From DATGSL01 sp964645585 (GTDB lineage Bacteria; Verrucomicrobiota; Verrucomicrobiia; Opitutales; T3Sed10-336), in contig CAZYAN010000006.1 in NCBI GenBank assembly GCA_964645585.1, positions 42,223 to 106,222 of the forward strand: DNA of 64,000 nt. The letters run 5' to 3'. A model generated the notes under the pieces. The model made no database searches, had not been told where the DNA came from, and saw only the letters and a program-made list of their open reading frames with translations. The position numbers and the translations under genes were made by a program. Shown in pieces: positions 41,326-50,261 of the stretch. The first letter of the stretch is position 1. Each line of letters starts with the position of its first letter.

Positions 41326-42678
41326 TCACTCCGCGTTCCGCGCGGCGATCTCCTCCAGACGCTCGGCAATGGTTTCGCGCGAATACCATTTTCCGCCGCG
41401 GATGACGCCGGCGATTCGGGCGGCGTTGGCCAGATCGGCGAGCGGATTGCCGTCGATCAGGATCAGGTCGGCACGCATGCCGGCAGCGACCATTCCGGCA
41501 TCGTCTTCCTCAAAATACTGTGCCGGCCGAACCGTTCCCATTTGCAGGATCTCAAACGGACTCAACCCGGCTTCCAGCAGATAGCCCATCTCCCGATGCA
41601 CCGAAAATCCTGGAACGTTCAAAAACTGCGGCGCGTCCGATCCGAGCAATAAACCCGCGCCTTCATCGCGCAGCGCGAGGATCAGCTGTCCGCGCACACG
41701 CATGAATTCGACGGCCGCCTCCCGGTCATAGGATGGGTCCGCGCGCCGCCGGTTGACCGCCTCCAGCCAGCCATCGACCACCCGCTTAGGCATATAGCGA
41801 AACTCTGGGCGCGTCTCGCGGACATTCTTCAGGTCAACGGTGAGCACACTCGCCATCAGACTTTCAGTCGGCACGACCCAAACACCGGCCGCCCGGGTCG
41901 CCCGAGCGATCTCACGCATGCGCTCCTGCTCGGCGAACGGCGCGAGACGATAACCAAAAAAGCCGCCGTCGATCCCAGCTGTCTTGTCGGAATCGACCAG
42001 GGCTGGCATGTAGGCGTCTAGATGATCGATGCTCGCTTGACCCGCCGCGATCGCGCCGCGAACGCCAACCGCGGCCGGCACATGTCCGGCAAACCGCATA
42101 GTACGCCGTTTCGCCTCGTTCGCCATCGCCTCATACGCCTCGGGCGAACCCGAGATAACTTTAATAAAATCGTAACCGGCCTCAGCCTGCTCCTGCACAA
42201 ACTTCACGGCGGCCTCCGGCGTGGGCGCCGACCGGCCGTTGAAGGACGGTCCTGCCGTGTAGAGGCGCGGGCCGTCGATATCGCCCCGCGCCAGCTGCTC
42301 CCGCAATTCCAAATGAACCGGCGCGCCCTGCATGCCGCGGATCAGCGTTACACCGTTGGCCAGATAAAGAAACAAAACGTCGCGGCGATATTGCTCCTCG
42401 TCGCTTCCACCCGGGACGTGCGCATGCATCTCCGCCAAGCCGGGCAGCAAGAACTTTCCGGACCCGTCGATGACTTCGGCATCCGCCGGAGGCGCGGCTT
42501 CTTCGTTCGCTGTTACCTCTTGAATGCGGGCGCTCACAATGGTCACCGTCTGACCAGGCAGGACGCGTTCTTCATCCATCGGCACGACGTTGACATTCCG
42601 AATCACCAGCGGCTGGGCAGAAAGCGGAACAACGGCAAACAGAAAGACAGACAACAGGATCGAGAAAGAGTGGTGCAT
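41326..42678 (-). CDS. Exported imidazolonepropionase-like amidohydrolase
   Basis: 450 residues from ATG 42678 ('MHHSFSILLSVFLFAVVPLSA', signal peptide); the open frame upstream is not conserved. Binuclear metal site: 'LPGLAEMHAHVP' (HxH), Lys in 'DFIKVISG', His in 'FAGHVP' and 'ASIDHLDA', Asp in 'LLGSDAP'. Such exported enzymes of the amidohydrolase superfamily are often dipeptidases or lactonases; the substrate cannot be inferred. Converges on the sulfatase; a weak 6-bp stem (41309-41314 with 41323-41328) covers the stop. Confidence 0.88.
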   Translation of the reverse strand: MHHSFSILLSVFLFAVVPLSAQPLVIRNVNVVPMDEERVLPGQTVTIVSARIQEVTANEEAAPPADAEVIDGSGKFLLPGLAEMHAHVPGGSDEEQYRRDVLFLYLANGVTLIRGMQGAPVHLELREQLARGDIDGPRLYTAGPSFNGRSAPTPEAAVKFVQEQAEAGYDFIKVISGSPEAYEAMANEAKRRTMRFAGHVPAAVGVRGAIAAGQASIDHLDAYMPALVDSDKTAGIDGGFFGYRLAPFAEQERMREIARATRAAGVWVVPTESLMASVLTVDLKNVRETRPEFRYMPKRVVDGWLEAVNRRRADPSYDREAAVEFMRVRGQLILALRDEGAGLLLGSDAPQFLNVPGFSVHREMGYLLEAGLSPFEILQMGTVRPAQYFEEDDAGMVAAGMRADLILIDGNPLADLANAARIAGVIRGGKWYSRETIAERLEEIAARNAE

Positions 42679-42941
42679 ATCGGCAATTTTCGGGTTCGTT
42701 GCGAAACCGGCGCCATCACCGGCTTTAATCGGGACGAGCGTACAGGAATTCAAAATATCGGACAAGCACGAAGGCGAGCGCGGACCCGAAGTCATCTCCG
42801 CGTGCGACCCGCGGCGCGAGCCTCCGAGCTTGCGAAACCGTCGGCTGAGATGGTCCGCTGATCGCGAACAGCTCAACTTCAGAGAGTCGATTTGTTGCTT
42901 TTCGCTTCCCAATCTCTCTTTTCCTTTCTAAACATTCTGGC

Positions 42942-44333
42942 ATGGATCACTTTACGCCTCCCGTACTCCGCTGCGTTTGCTTCGCGCTCACTGTGCTTGC
43001 CTCCGCGTTTTCTGTTTCGCCCGCGCGTGCGGAATCCTACCTGCTCCAAGCTGGACCGATGATCGGTCACGTCAGCGATTCGTCCGGCGTCGTCTGGCTG
43101 CGAACGAAGATGGGCGCCGCGGTGTCGGCTGTGGCGCGACAGGGGGATGAACATTTTCACCCGTCGCGTATCGAGGATCTCAGCCTCGGCTTCCAGCGTA
43201 TTCATTTTACCGGTTTGGCGCCCGACACCTTGACCGAAATTGAACTTCATATCAATCGCACCGGAGATGCCGCTGAGCACGAAAATCTCGCCTTCACGAC
43301 CGCGCCAAAACCTGCCCTCACCGGCAAAGTCCGCCTCGGGTTCGGATCATGCGCGAAAGTCGGACAGTTCGACGGGGCGCCGATTTTCAATGCGGCCGCG
43401 GATGAGAAACCGGATTTCTTCGTTTTTGCCGGCGACAATGTGTACTTCGTTGTCGGCGATGGAAAGAAAAGACACTTCAGCACCACCGGTCCAGCCGGTG
43501 ATTGGAGTTCCTATGAGCAGATGCTGGCCCGGCACATGGAAACGCGAATCCACCCTGACCTCGACCGTTTGCACCGAACGATTCCAGCCTACGCGGTTTG
43601 GGACGACCATGATTACGGTCACAACAACGCCGATACGACCTTTCCGATGAAAGAGGAGGCGACGCTCGCCTTTACCCAGGTCTGGGCAAACCCCGGTTAC
43701 GGGACCCCGGAAACCGGCGGCATTTTCAGTTCGTTTCGCCGCGGTCCAGTCGAGGTATTTTTGATGGATGACCGCACCTTTAAGTATTCACCGTTTCGGT
43801 ACGATGATGTCACCCCCGAGACCGGACGAATCTGGGGGCAAGCCCAGCTCGACTGGTTAAAGGCGGGACTCCGAGCCAGCACCGCTCCGGTCAAACTGAT
43901 CGTCAACGGCACGCAGTTCCTCGGACAGGATTCACCCGAACGAGCCGAAGGCCATGCCCGCGAAGCGCGCGGCGAACGGGAGGAACTGCTGACGTTCCTT
44001 GCGGACGAAAGAATCGGCGGGGTCGTTTTCCTGACGGGCGACCGCCACCACAGCGCGGTCTACCAGCACGCGCAGCCGGATGGAACTTTGGTCATCGATC
44101 TCACGAGTTCGCCGCTGCAGCAGAATCAGGAGATCGCGCCGTACACCGGCGACACGCATCCAGAGCAGCTCTGGAACATGCGCGGGAACAACTACGGACT
44201 TGTCACGATCGACATTCCTGAAGAAGGCACCGGAACGATCCGCTTTGAAATCCGCGGCGAGGACAACTCTGTTGCGGTAGTCGATGGAACCCCGCGAACC
44301 GCGGCTTGGCAGCTCGACCAGCTCACCTACTGA
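42942..44333 (+). CDS. PhoD-like alkaline phosphatase
   Basis: 463 residues with a signal peptide ending near 'SPARAES'. Fn3-like N-terminal domain 'GHVSDSSGVVWLRT...' and calcineurin-like metallophosphoesterase core: 'GSCAK', 'FVFAGDNVYF', 'VWDDHDYGHNNAD', 'GTQFLGQ', 'VVFLTGDRHHS'. PhoD-type enzymes are exported phosphomono/diesterases using Fe/Ca. Divergent from the amidohydrolase across a 263-nt gap, in which no clear promoter or operator could be picked. Confidence 0.92.
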   Translation: MDHFTPPVLRCVCFALTVLASAFSVSPARAESYLLQAGPMIGHVSDSSGVVWLRTKMGAAVSAVARQGDEHFHPSRIEDLSLGFQRIHFTGLAPDTLTEIELHINRTGDAAEHENLAFTTAPKPALTGKVRLGFGSCAKVGQFDGAPIFNAAADEKPDFFVFAGDNVYFVVGDGKKRHFSTTGPAGDWSSYEQMLARHMETRIHPDLDRLHRTIPAYAVWDDHDYGHNNADTTFPMKEEATLAFTQVWANPGYGTPETGGIFSSFRRGPVEVFLMDDRTFKYSPFRYDDVTPETGRIWGQAQLDWLKAGLRASTAPVKLIVNGTQFLGQDSPERAEGHAREARGEREELLTFLADERIGGVVFLTGDRHHSAVYQHAQPDGTLVIDLTSSPLQQNQEIAPYTGDTHPEQLWNMRGNNYGLVTIDIPEEGTGTIRFEIRGEDNSVAVVDGTPRTAAWQLDQLTY

Positions 44334-44550
44334 GCGTCCGGAAGAAGGGGGCGGGTACAAAAAAACAGGTTTCCGATGTAAATCAGCGAGTTGGCGTCGT
44401 TCGCTTGATTCCTTCGCATTGCATTCCTACCATTGGGCGCGGAGTGTAATGGTTGCGGAAACCTGATTCAATATCGTTCACTTCAATCAAAGTGCAAGCG
44501 GTGCCTGCTGTTTTTTTGTTCTTTTAACCGGCATGTCCATAGCCTGACTC

Positions 44551-44967
44551 TTACCGGGCGGCCGGAGGATTACCGGGCCGGCTCGGCGGCGTGCGAGGGG
44601 GAATCGCCGCACCGGGAGTGGCAACCGCGCTCCAAGCGGAGAGCACTTGCACAAGAAGTCCAACGATTACACCGTTCCACATGGCGCGGTAGACATCGCC
44701 GAAATCCAACAGGAACGGCGACACCACGAGCCAGATCCCGAGGAGAAAGCTTAACCAGCTCAGTGTCTCCGCCCGATCCGGCGCCGCAATTCGGGCCATC
44801 GCGAAGACCGCGATCAGAAGCCCCGCAATAACAGCATTCCATGCGGCATTTCCGACGGCTGAGAAACCGAGGAGCCACGGCGACAGCAGCATCCAGAGTC
44901 CGGCGAGAAGATTCAGCCCGCTGGCAGTGCGCACTTGCGCGGCGGGGCGATCATAAGTCGTTGCCAT
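44551..44967 (-). CDS. SPW-repeat membrane protein
   Basis: 138 residues from ATG 44967. Two SPW-type repeats, each a pair of transmembrane helices: 'LNLLAGLWMLLSPWLLGFS' and 'FLLGIWLVVSPFLLDFG', each followed by 'A.WN..I.GLL'. Pro/Ala-rich C-terminal tail. The family is broadly distributed with unknown function. The 217 nt between it and phoD contain a short frame with a CxxC/CxxC pattern, reported separately. Confidence 0.88.
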   Translation of the reverse strand: MATTYDRPAAQVRTASGLNLLAGLWMLLSPWLLGFSAVGNAAWNAVIAGLLIAVFAMARIAAPDRAETLSWLSFLLGIWLVVSPFLLDFGDVYRAMWNGVIVGLLVQVLSAWSAVATPGAAIPPRTPPSRPGNPPAAR

Positions 44968-45120
44968 AACTAATTCCTGATGAGGGGTTGCGATTGTTGA
45001 TGCTCGGAACAAACAGCGACTTTCTACTTTCTCCATGTGTCCCGCACCGAAAAATAGTCTACCTCAATCACGAGGCAGACGCAATCGCGGGTTCGCTCTC
45101 GCGAAATTTCCGGTATCCCG

Positions 45121-45176
45121 GTAAGAGTTCGGGCTTCAGCCCCTTATTTCAGAGGCGCTAACGCGCCCGCTCTTAC
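45121..45176. repeat. REP-like double hairpin
   Basis: GTAAGAG (45121-45127) and CTCTTAC (45170-45176) form a 7-bp outer stem enclosing two hairpins, GGGCT-TC-AGCCC (45131-45142) and GGCGC-TAAC-GCGCC (45154-45167). It lies just downstream of the minus-strand gene ending at 45179, in the position of a terminator, but without a T-tract. It is similar in layout to REP/BIME elements; only one copy is in the window. Confidence 0.6.
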
Positions 45177-45178
45177 TC

Positions 45179-46363
45179 TCAAAGCGCCTCGACGATCCGG
45201 TCGATCGCCACGTTTTCGAGGATCAGCTTTTTGATCACCGGAATTTTGTCGTCGTCCTCCGGCTGCGTCTTGATCGTCATCTTATTAATACACGCCGCAA
45301 CCTGGTAACTGTCAGCGGCCGCCGCGATCACAGGAATATTCGTCTGAGCAAGCAGTTCCATGATCTTCGGATGCGGCATGGTATCCCGCGTCAGGATGAT
45401 GCCCGACACCACTTTCTTCCCGGATATTCCGGCGGAAGCGATGGCGGACAAAATAATATCGTCCCGGTCGCCCGGCGTAATGATCAGGCTCCCCGGCTGC
45501 AAGTAGTCAATCATGCCGCGGGCGGTCATCGCGCCGATCGCGAATCGGTGAATCCGCTCTCGCAAGCCCTGGGCCTTGCCATTGATCCAGCGCCCATCGA
45601 CTTGTCCGACCACTTGAGAAAGGTTCGGCGCCGAAAGCATTTTCTGGACCGGGAGGACACCGAGCAGGGGGATTCCGAGCCGTTCGAGACCTTTGCCCGC
45701 GTATTCGGTGACAAGCGGAATTTTGTCGGCCTGAACTTTATTGAGAATCGCGCCGATCACCTCGACGCCTTCCTGATCAAACAGCGCCTTGTTGAGCGCG
45801 ATCTCATCTACCGGTCTTCCGATCCCGCCCTGGGCGACGATCACCACCTTAGCCTTTAAGAGCCGCGCGACCCGCGCGTTAGAAAGATCGAAAACGGAAC
45901 CGACGCCGGCATGACCCGTGCCCTCGATCAGTGTGACCTCCTTTTCCCAGGAGACCCGGTCAAACGCGTGACAAATCCGATGGATCAAGTCGTCCCGCAT
46001 GGCATCCGGGTCTGTGAGATAGCGCCGGGTGAACGTCCCGTCGACGGCGATCGGACTCATCTGCTCGATCGGGACTCGGACATTGTAAATCGTGTCGAGC
46101 AGGAAGGAATCCTCGTCGATGTTGTGTCCCTCGACTTCCACAAACCGCTGACCGATCGGCTTGATGAAGCCGACGCGCTCAAACAGCGTCTCAAGCGCGG
46201 CGAACAAGCCGAGGCAGGTCGTGGTCTTACCGTCGTTCTGGCGTGTAGCGGCGATGAATACCCGTTTGGTGTGCTCGTTCGCCGGTTGCGTCAGCCGAAC
46301 GGGCATTTGAACCGGGGAAACAGCCGGCCGCGACCGGGAATTGGAAACCTTTTTCGCGCTCAT
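45179..46363 (-). CDS. Phosphotransacetylase N-terminal-half protein (AAA_26 + DRTGG)
   Basis: 394 residues corresponding to the non-catalytic half of long (E. coli-type) Pta. N-terminal P-loop dethiobiotin-synthetase-like domain 'RVFIAATRQNDGKTTTCLGL', 'LIEGTGHAGVGSVFDLSNARVARLL', then DRTGG domain 'GSLIITPGDRDDIILSAIASA'. It lacks the PTA_PTB domain, which is a separate gene 112 nt upstream. In E. coli the fused domain binds effectors and regulates Pta; here it may do so in trans or have an independent role. Confidence 0.88.
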   Translation of the reverse strand: MSAKKVSNSRSRPAVSPVQMPVRLTQPANEHTKRVFIAATRQNDGKTTTCLGLFAALETLFERVGFIKPIGQRFVEVEGHNIDEDSFLLDTIYNVRVPIEQMSPIAVDGTFTRRYLTDPDAMRDDLIHRICHAFDRVSWEKEVTLIEGTGHAGVGSVFDLSNARVARLLKAKVVIVAQGGIGRPVDEIALNKALFDQEGVEVIGAILNKVQADKIPLVTEYAGKGLERLGIPLLGVLPVQKMLSAPNLSQVVGQVDGRWINGKAQGLRERIHRFAIGAMTARGMIDYLQPGSLIITPGDRDDIILSAIASAGISGKKVVSGIILTRDTMPHPKIMELLAQTNIPVIAAAADSYQVAACINKMTIKTQPEDDDKIPVIKKLILENVAIDRIVEAL

Positions 46364-46475
46364 CGTAATAAAAATCCGGCGTGAATGATCACGTCAGAGG
46401 AAAGTAAACCGCCATTTCGCGGCCGCTGGCGCGAGCCGGTGGAGGGAGCAGACCCCTGCAGACCCTCGCCCGCGA

Positions 46476-47531
46476 TCACCGCACGGCCTCGGACTCGGCT
46501 TCATCGCCGTAAAGAAGGCGGTGGTCGATCGCCTGACAGCCGACGATCGTGGCGGTGCCAAAGATATCATGGGCGCTCGCGCCGCGACTGATTTCGGCCG
46601 CGGGCTTCCGCAAGCCGGTAATGATCTGCCCGAACATCCGCGCGCCGGCCAGGATCTGGACCATTTTCACGGTGATGTTTCCGCTGTTAAGGTCAGGAAA
46701 AATCAGGACGTTCGCCCGTCCCGCGACGCTCCCGCCGACTTCCTTTGTGGCTGCCACCGCCGGATCGAGCGCGGCGTCTACCTGCATTTCGCCGTCGATC
46801 TCCATTTCGACCCGGGAATTCCTGGCCTTTTCGCGGGCCAGCTCCGCGGCGGCCCGGATGCGCGCGATCGACGAGTTGCTGGTCGAGGGGCTCCTCGTCG
46901 CGTAGCTGAGCATCGCCACTCGCGGCAGCGCGTTCGTGAGATGATGCGCGATCTTCGCGGTGGTGACAGCGATATCCGCCAGCTGCTCGACCGTCGGTTC
47001 CGGAATCACCGCCGAATCCGCCAGAAACAAGGTGCCGTCGATGCCGATCTTCGGCTGGTCCAAATCGAGGATCAGCATGGACGAGGCGGTCTGCACGCCC
47101 TCCTGCCGCGGGATGATCTGGAAAAGCGGGCGCAAGGCGCTCGAGGCGGTCGCGGTCGCGCCGGAGACAAGCGCGTCTACTTGGTTGGTCGCCAGCATCA
47201 TCGTCGCGAAATAGCTGTTGTTCTTCATCGCCATCCGGGCCTCTTGCCCCCGGATTCCTTTGTAGCGGCGGAGAACTTCAAAGCGCTTGACGAACTCCTC
47301 AAAATCGTCGCTCCGCTCCGGTTCGACCAAGCGCATTCCTTCGAGACTGATATCCAGGTGCGCGGCGGTTTCCTTGATGTGGAGGCGGTCGCCAACGAGA
47401 ATCGGCACGCCCATCCGCCGGGTGGTGAACTGCCGGGCCGCCTGGATAATGCGCGGATCGGAGCCTTCCGGGAAGACAATCCGCTTCGGATGGCGTTGCA
47501 GTTTTGCGATCAGTTTCTGAATAAATGACAT
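46476..47531 (-). CDS. pta: Phosphate acetyltransferase (catalytic)
   Basis: 351 residues, a stand-alone PTA_PTB domain: 'KRIVFPEGSDPRIIQAA', 'VSGATATASSALRPLFQII', 'LSYATRSPSTSNSSIARIRAA', 'VAGRANVLIFPDLNSGNITVKMVQ'. Interconverts acetyl-CoA and acetyl phosphate. The 'NSS' where many enzymes have 'GSA/GSS' is conservative. No ackA is present nearby. It precedes the AAA_26/DRTGG gene, i.e. the gene order is the reverse of the domain order in long Pta. Confidence 0.94.
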   Translation of the reverse strand: MSFIQKLIAKLQRHPKRIVFPEGSDPRIIQAARQFTTRRMGVPILVGDRLHIKETAAHLDISLEGMRLVEPERSDDFEEFVKRFEVLRRYKGIRGQEARMAMKNNSYFATMMLATNQVDALVSGATATASSALRPLFQIIPRQEGVQTASSMLILDLDQPKIGIDGTLFLADSAVIPEPTVEQLADIAVTTAKIAHHLTNALPRVAMLSYATRSPSTSNSSIARIRAAAELAREKARNSRVEMEIDGEMQVDAALDPAVAATKEVGGSVAGRANVLIFPDLNSGNITVKMVQILAGARMFGQIITGLRKPAAEISRGASAHDIFGTATIVGCQAIDHRLLYGDEAESEAVR

Positions 47532-47603
47532 GAGCTTTGGAAGGCCCCGAGCCTGTCGAAAATTCTCCTTTTAGAAAAGGAAATAAAGACCCATAAGGGA
47601 GAG

Positions 47604-49196
47604 GTGTCGAAGAGCCTGGAGCGCATTGGGATCGTGTCGGTGGCAACCGTGCTGTCGCGCGTGCTCGGGCTGTTGCGCGACATGCTGACCCTTGCGGTTT
47701 TCGGCGTTTCCGGGGTAAGCGCGGCTTTCTTTTTCGCGTTTACGCTTCCCAACCTGTTTCGGCGTCTCCTCGGCGAGGGTTCGCTCACAGCGGCGGCGGT
47801 GCCGGTCCTGACGGAAGAACTGGAAAACGGCGGCCGAGCGCGGGTGTTCACCCTGGTGAACCAGGTGTTCTCGTGGCTTTTTGTCGTCACAACCTTCCTG
47901 ACGCTCGCCCTGATCGCGGTTTTCTTGCTGATCCCGCTGATCGACGGCCTCGAAGAACGCTGGTATCTGACCTCCGAACTGGCTGTCTTTCTCTTCCCTT
48001 ACATGATCCTCGTCTGCCTCGCGGCGGCTCTCGCCGCGGCGCTGAATGTTCTAGGCCGCTTCGCCGTGCCGGCGCTCACCGCCGTCTGGCTCAACCTCGC
48101 GATGATCGCCGGCCTCGGGGCCGGCGCTTTCTTTTTCGCGGAATCCGCCGAGGGGCGCGTGCTTTTTCTTTGCTTCGGCGTCCTCGCGGGCGGTTTGCTG
48201 CAACTGCTGATTCCGCTGATCGCCCTGGTGCGGGAAGGATGGCGGCCGAAGCCGGACCTGACCCTTTCCCCGCGGTTGCGTGAAGTCAGGCGGCTGATGA
48301 TTCCCGGCCTCGCCGGCACCGCGATCTTCCAAATCAACGTCCTCGTTTCCCGCTCACTCGCGTTCGGCGTCGACGAGGCGGGCGTGTCGGTGCTCTACCT
48401 CGCCAACCGCCTGATGGAATTTCCCCTCGGCATCTTCACGATGGCCGTGGCGACCGTGATCTTTCCGCTGCTGTCCCTCCATGCGGTCCGCAATGACGCG
48501 GCGAGCTTTGGAGAGGTTTACCGCAAAGGTTTGCGACTGATCCTGATGATCTCGCTGCCCGCCGCGGCCGGAATCGCGTTTCTGAGCGATCCGATCCTCG
48601 GCCTGCTGTTTCAGCGGGGCGCCTTCGAGGCGGGCGCGACGGCGATTACAGCACCGGTCCTTGCCATTTACGCCGTGACCTTGCCGCTCTATTCGATCGC
48701 GACGTTCGCCACACGCGGCTTTCACTCCCTGAAAAACACCGCAACGCCCGTTCGGCTGGCCGGCGCCGCGTTTCTCATCAATCTTGTTTGCAGTCTTCTT
48801 CTGATGCGGCCGCTGGGTATCATCGGCCTCGCGCTCGCGAATCTTATTTCCATCCTCGTGCAAAGTGCCTGGCTGCAAGTTTCCCTCGCCACTGAGCAGC
48901 GCCAGCTCGGTTTGCTGAAGCTGACGGCGGATGTCGTCAAAATGGCCGCGGCCACCGCGGTGATGAGCCTGCTCCTCGTGCTCCTGCGGGAACCGCTGCT
49001 CGCGGCGGGCGGCGGCGGAAAAGCCGGCCAGGCCGTTGTCCTTGGATTGCTGATCCCGGGAGGCGCGGGCTTCTATTTCCTGTTGCTCTGGGTGCTTCGT
49101 GTGGAAGGCCGCGACGAGGCAAGCGCACTCCTGCGCCGCATGGCCGGTCGTGACCGGGCCGCGCGCGTGCTTTCGAAGGAGGCTGTAAAAAAATGA
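47604..49196 (+). CDS. murJ: Lipid II flippase MurJ
   Basis: 530 residues, about 14 transmembrane helices of the MOP/MviN family. Start GTG 47604 with 'AAGGGAGAG' directly before. 'LSRVLGLLRDMLTLAVFG', 'LPNLFRRLLGEGSLTAAAVPVL' (the conserved Arg residues of the central cavity) and 'RGFHSLKNTATPVR' are visible. It flips peptidoglycan precursors across the inner membrane. Divergent from pta across 72 nt that contain a 7-bp hairpin (47566-47581). Confidence 0.94.
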   Translation: MSKSLERIGIVSVATVLSRVLGLLRDMLTLAVFGVSGVSAAFFFAFTLPNLFRRLLGEGSLTAAAVPVLTEELENGGRARVFTLVNQVFSWLFVVTTFLTLALIAVFLLIPLIDGLEERWYLTSELAVFLFPYMILVCLAAALAAALNVLGRFAVPALTAVWLNLAMIAGLGAGAFFFAESAEGRVLFLCFGVLAGGLLQLLIPLIALVREGWRPKPDLTLSPRLREVRRLMIPGLAGTAIFQINVLVSRSLAFGVDEAGVSVLYLANRLMEFPLGIFTMAVATVIFPLLSLHAVRNDAASFGEVYRKGLRLILMISLPAAAGIAFLSDPILGLLFQRGAFEAGATAITAPVLAIYAVTLPLYSIATFATRGFHSLKNTATPVRLAGAAFLINLVCSLLLMRPLGIIGLALANLISILVQSAWLQVSLATEQRQLGLLKLTADVVKMAAATAVMSLLLVLLREPLLAAGGGGKAGQAVVLGLLIPGGAGFYFLLLWVLRVEGRDEASALLRRMAGRDRAARVLSKEAVKK

Positions 49197-49206
49197 CGGA
49201 TGTCCG

Positions 49207-50196
49207 ATGATCTCCTGGCTGACGAAAAACTGGTTCCTCGCCGGCCTGGTGATTGCGGTAATCGCCGCTTTCCTGTTTCCCGAAGCGGGCATGTCGGGAG
49301 GATGGCTGCGGAGCGAAATCACGACAAAGCTGGCGGTCGCCCTGCTGTTTTTCATTCGCGGCGCCCTTCTGCCGCTCGCGGAGCTTCGGCGCGGAATCTT
49401 GCAATGGCGGCTCCATCTGCTGATGCACGCCTACATCTTTCTGGTGTTCCCCCTCGGCACGCTGCTGCTCGTGACGATCCTGGAACCGGCCGGCTTGCTC
49501 CCCCCGGAGGTGCGCGTCGGATTTCTCTTTATGGCGACGCTGCCCACGACGGTTTCCACCGCGGCGGTCTTTACCTCGCTCGCCAATGGAAATACCGTCG
49601 CCTCGGTGTTTAACGCGACCCTTTCCAACTGCCTCGGCGTGGTGATCGTGCCCGTCTGGATGGCCTGGCTGCTCCAGCGGGAGGCGGAAACCGCGGCGCT
49701 CGGACCGACGATCTGGCAAATGTTCTGGCTGGTGATCGTCCCGCTGGCGGCAGGGCAGTTGATCAAACCGTTTGCCGGCGGGGCACTGTGGCGGCGGAGA
49801 AGAGCGCTTGAAGTCGCAAGCACCGTCCTGATCCTCTACGTGATCTTCGCGGCATTCGCGAATTCGGCCGCCAGCGGACTGTGGCGCGACCATGGCTGGA
49901 ACGTGTTCGCGGTCGCCCTGGTCCTTTCGCTCTTCGTATTCGCCGCCGCCACGGCGGTTGTCGCCGGCCACGCGCGGATCGTGAGGATGTCGCGGAGTGA
50001 TTTTATCAGTCTGCTTTTCTGCGCGCCGCAAAAGACACTGGCGGGAGGCGTGACGCTCGCGAACGTCCTTTTCGCGCGCGACCCCGGGCTCGGTCTCATT
50101 CTCCTGCCTCTCCTCCTTTACCACTTCATCCAGCTGTTCGCGGGCGGAATTTTCCTGCGGCGGCTGCAGGACGGACACGACGACGGAGAGAGATAA
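49207..50196 (+). CDS. Bile acid:sodium symporter-family transporter
   Basis: 329 residues, ten predicted transmembrane helices, SLC10A7/BASS subgroup: 'NWFLAGLVIAVIAAFLFPEAG', 'FLFMATLPTTVSTAAVFTSLANGNTVASVFNATLSNCLGVVIVPVWMAW', 'GGVTLANVLFARDPGLGLILLPLLLYHFIQLFAGG'. The discontinuous helix motifs with Asn and Gly are retained. The substrate is unknown; bacterial members are not bile acid carriers in most cases. 10 nt after murJ and probably cotranscribed. Confidence 0.9.
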   Translation: MISWLTKNWFLAGLVIAVIAAFLFPEAGMSGGWLRSEITTKLAVALLFFIRGALLPLAELRRGILQWRLHLLMHAYIFLVFPLGTLLLVTILEPAGLLPPEVRVGFLFMATLPTTVSTAAVFTSLANGNTVASVFNATLSNCLGVVIVPVWMAWLLQREAETAALGPTIWQMFWLVIVPLAAGQLIKPFAGGALWRRRRALEVASTVLILYVIFAAFANSAASGLWRDHGWNVFAVALVLSLFVFAAATAVVAGHARIVRMSRSDFISLLFCAPQKTLAGGVTLANVLFARDPGLGLILLPLLLYHFIQLFAGGIFLRRLQDGHDDGER

Positions 50197-50261
50197 CGGC
50201 CCGGGGAACCGCACCCTCCCGCGATACCGCCGCCGCCAGAACTTTTGCAATCATTACAAGA

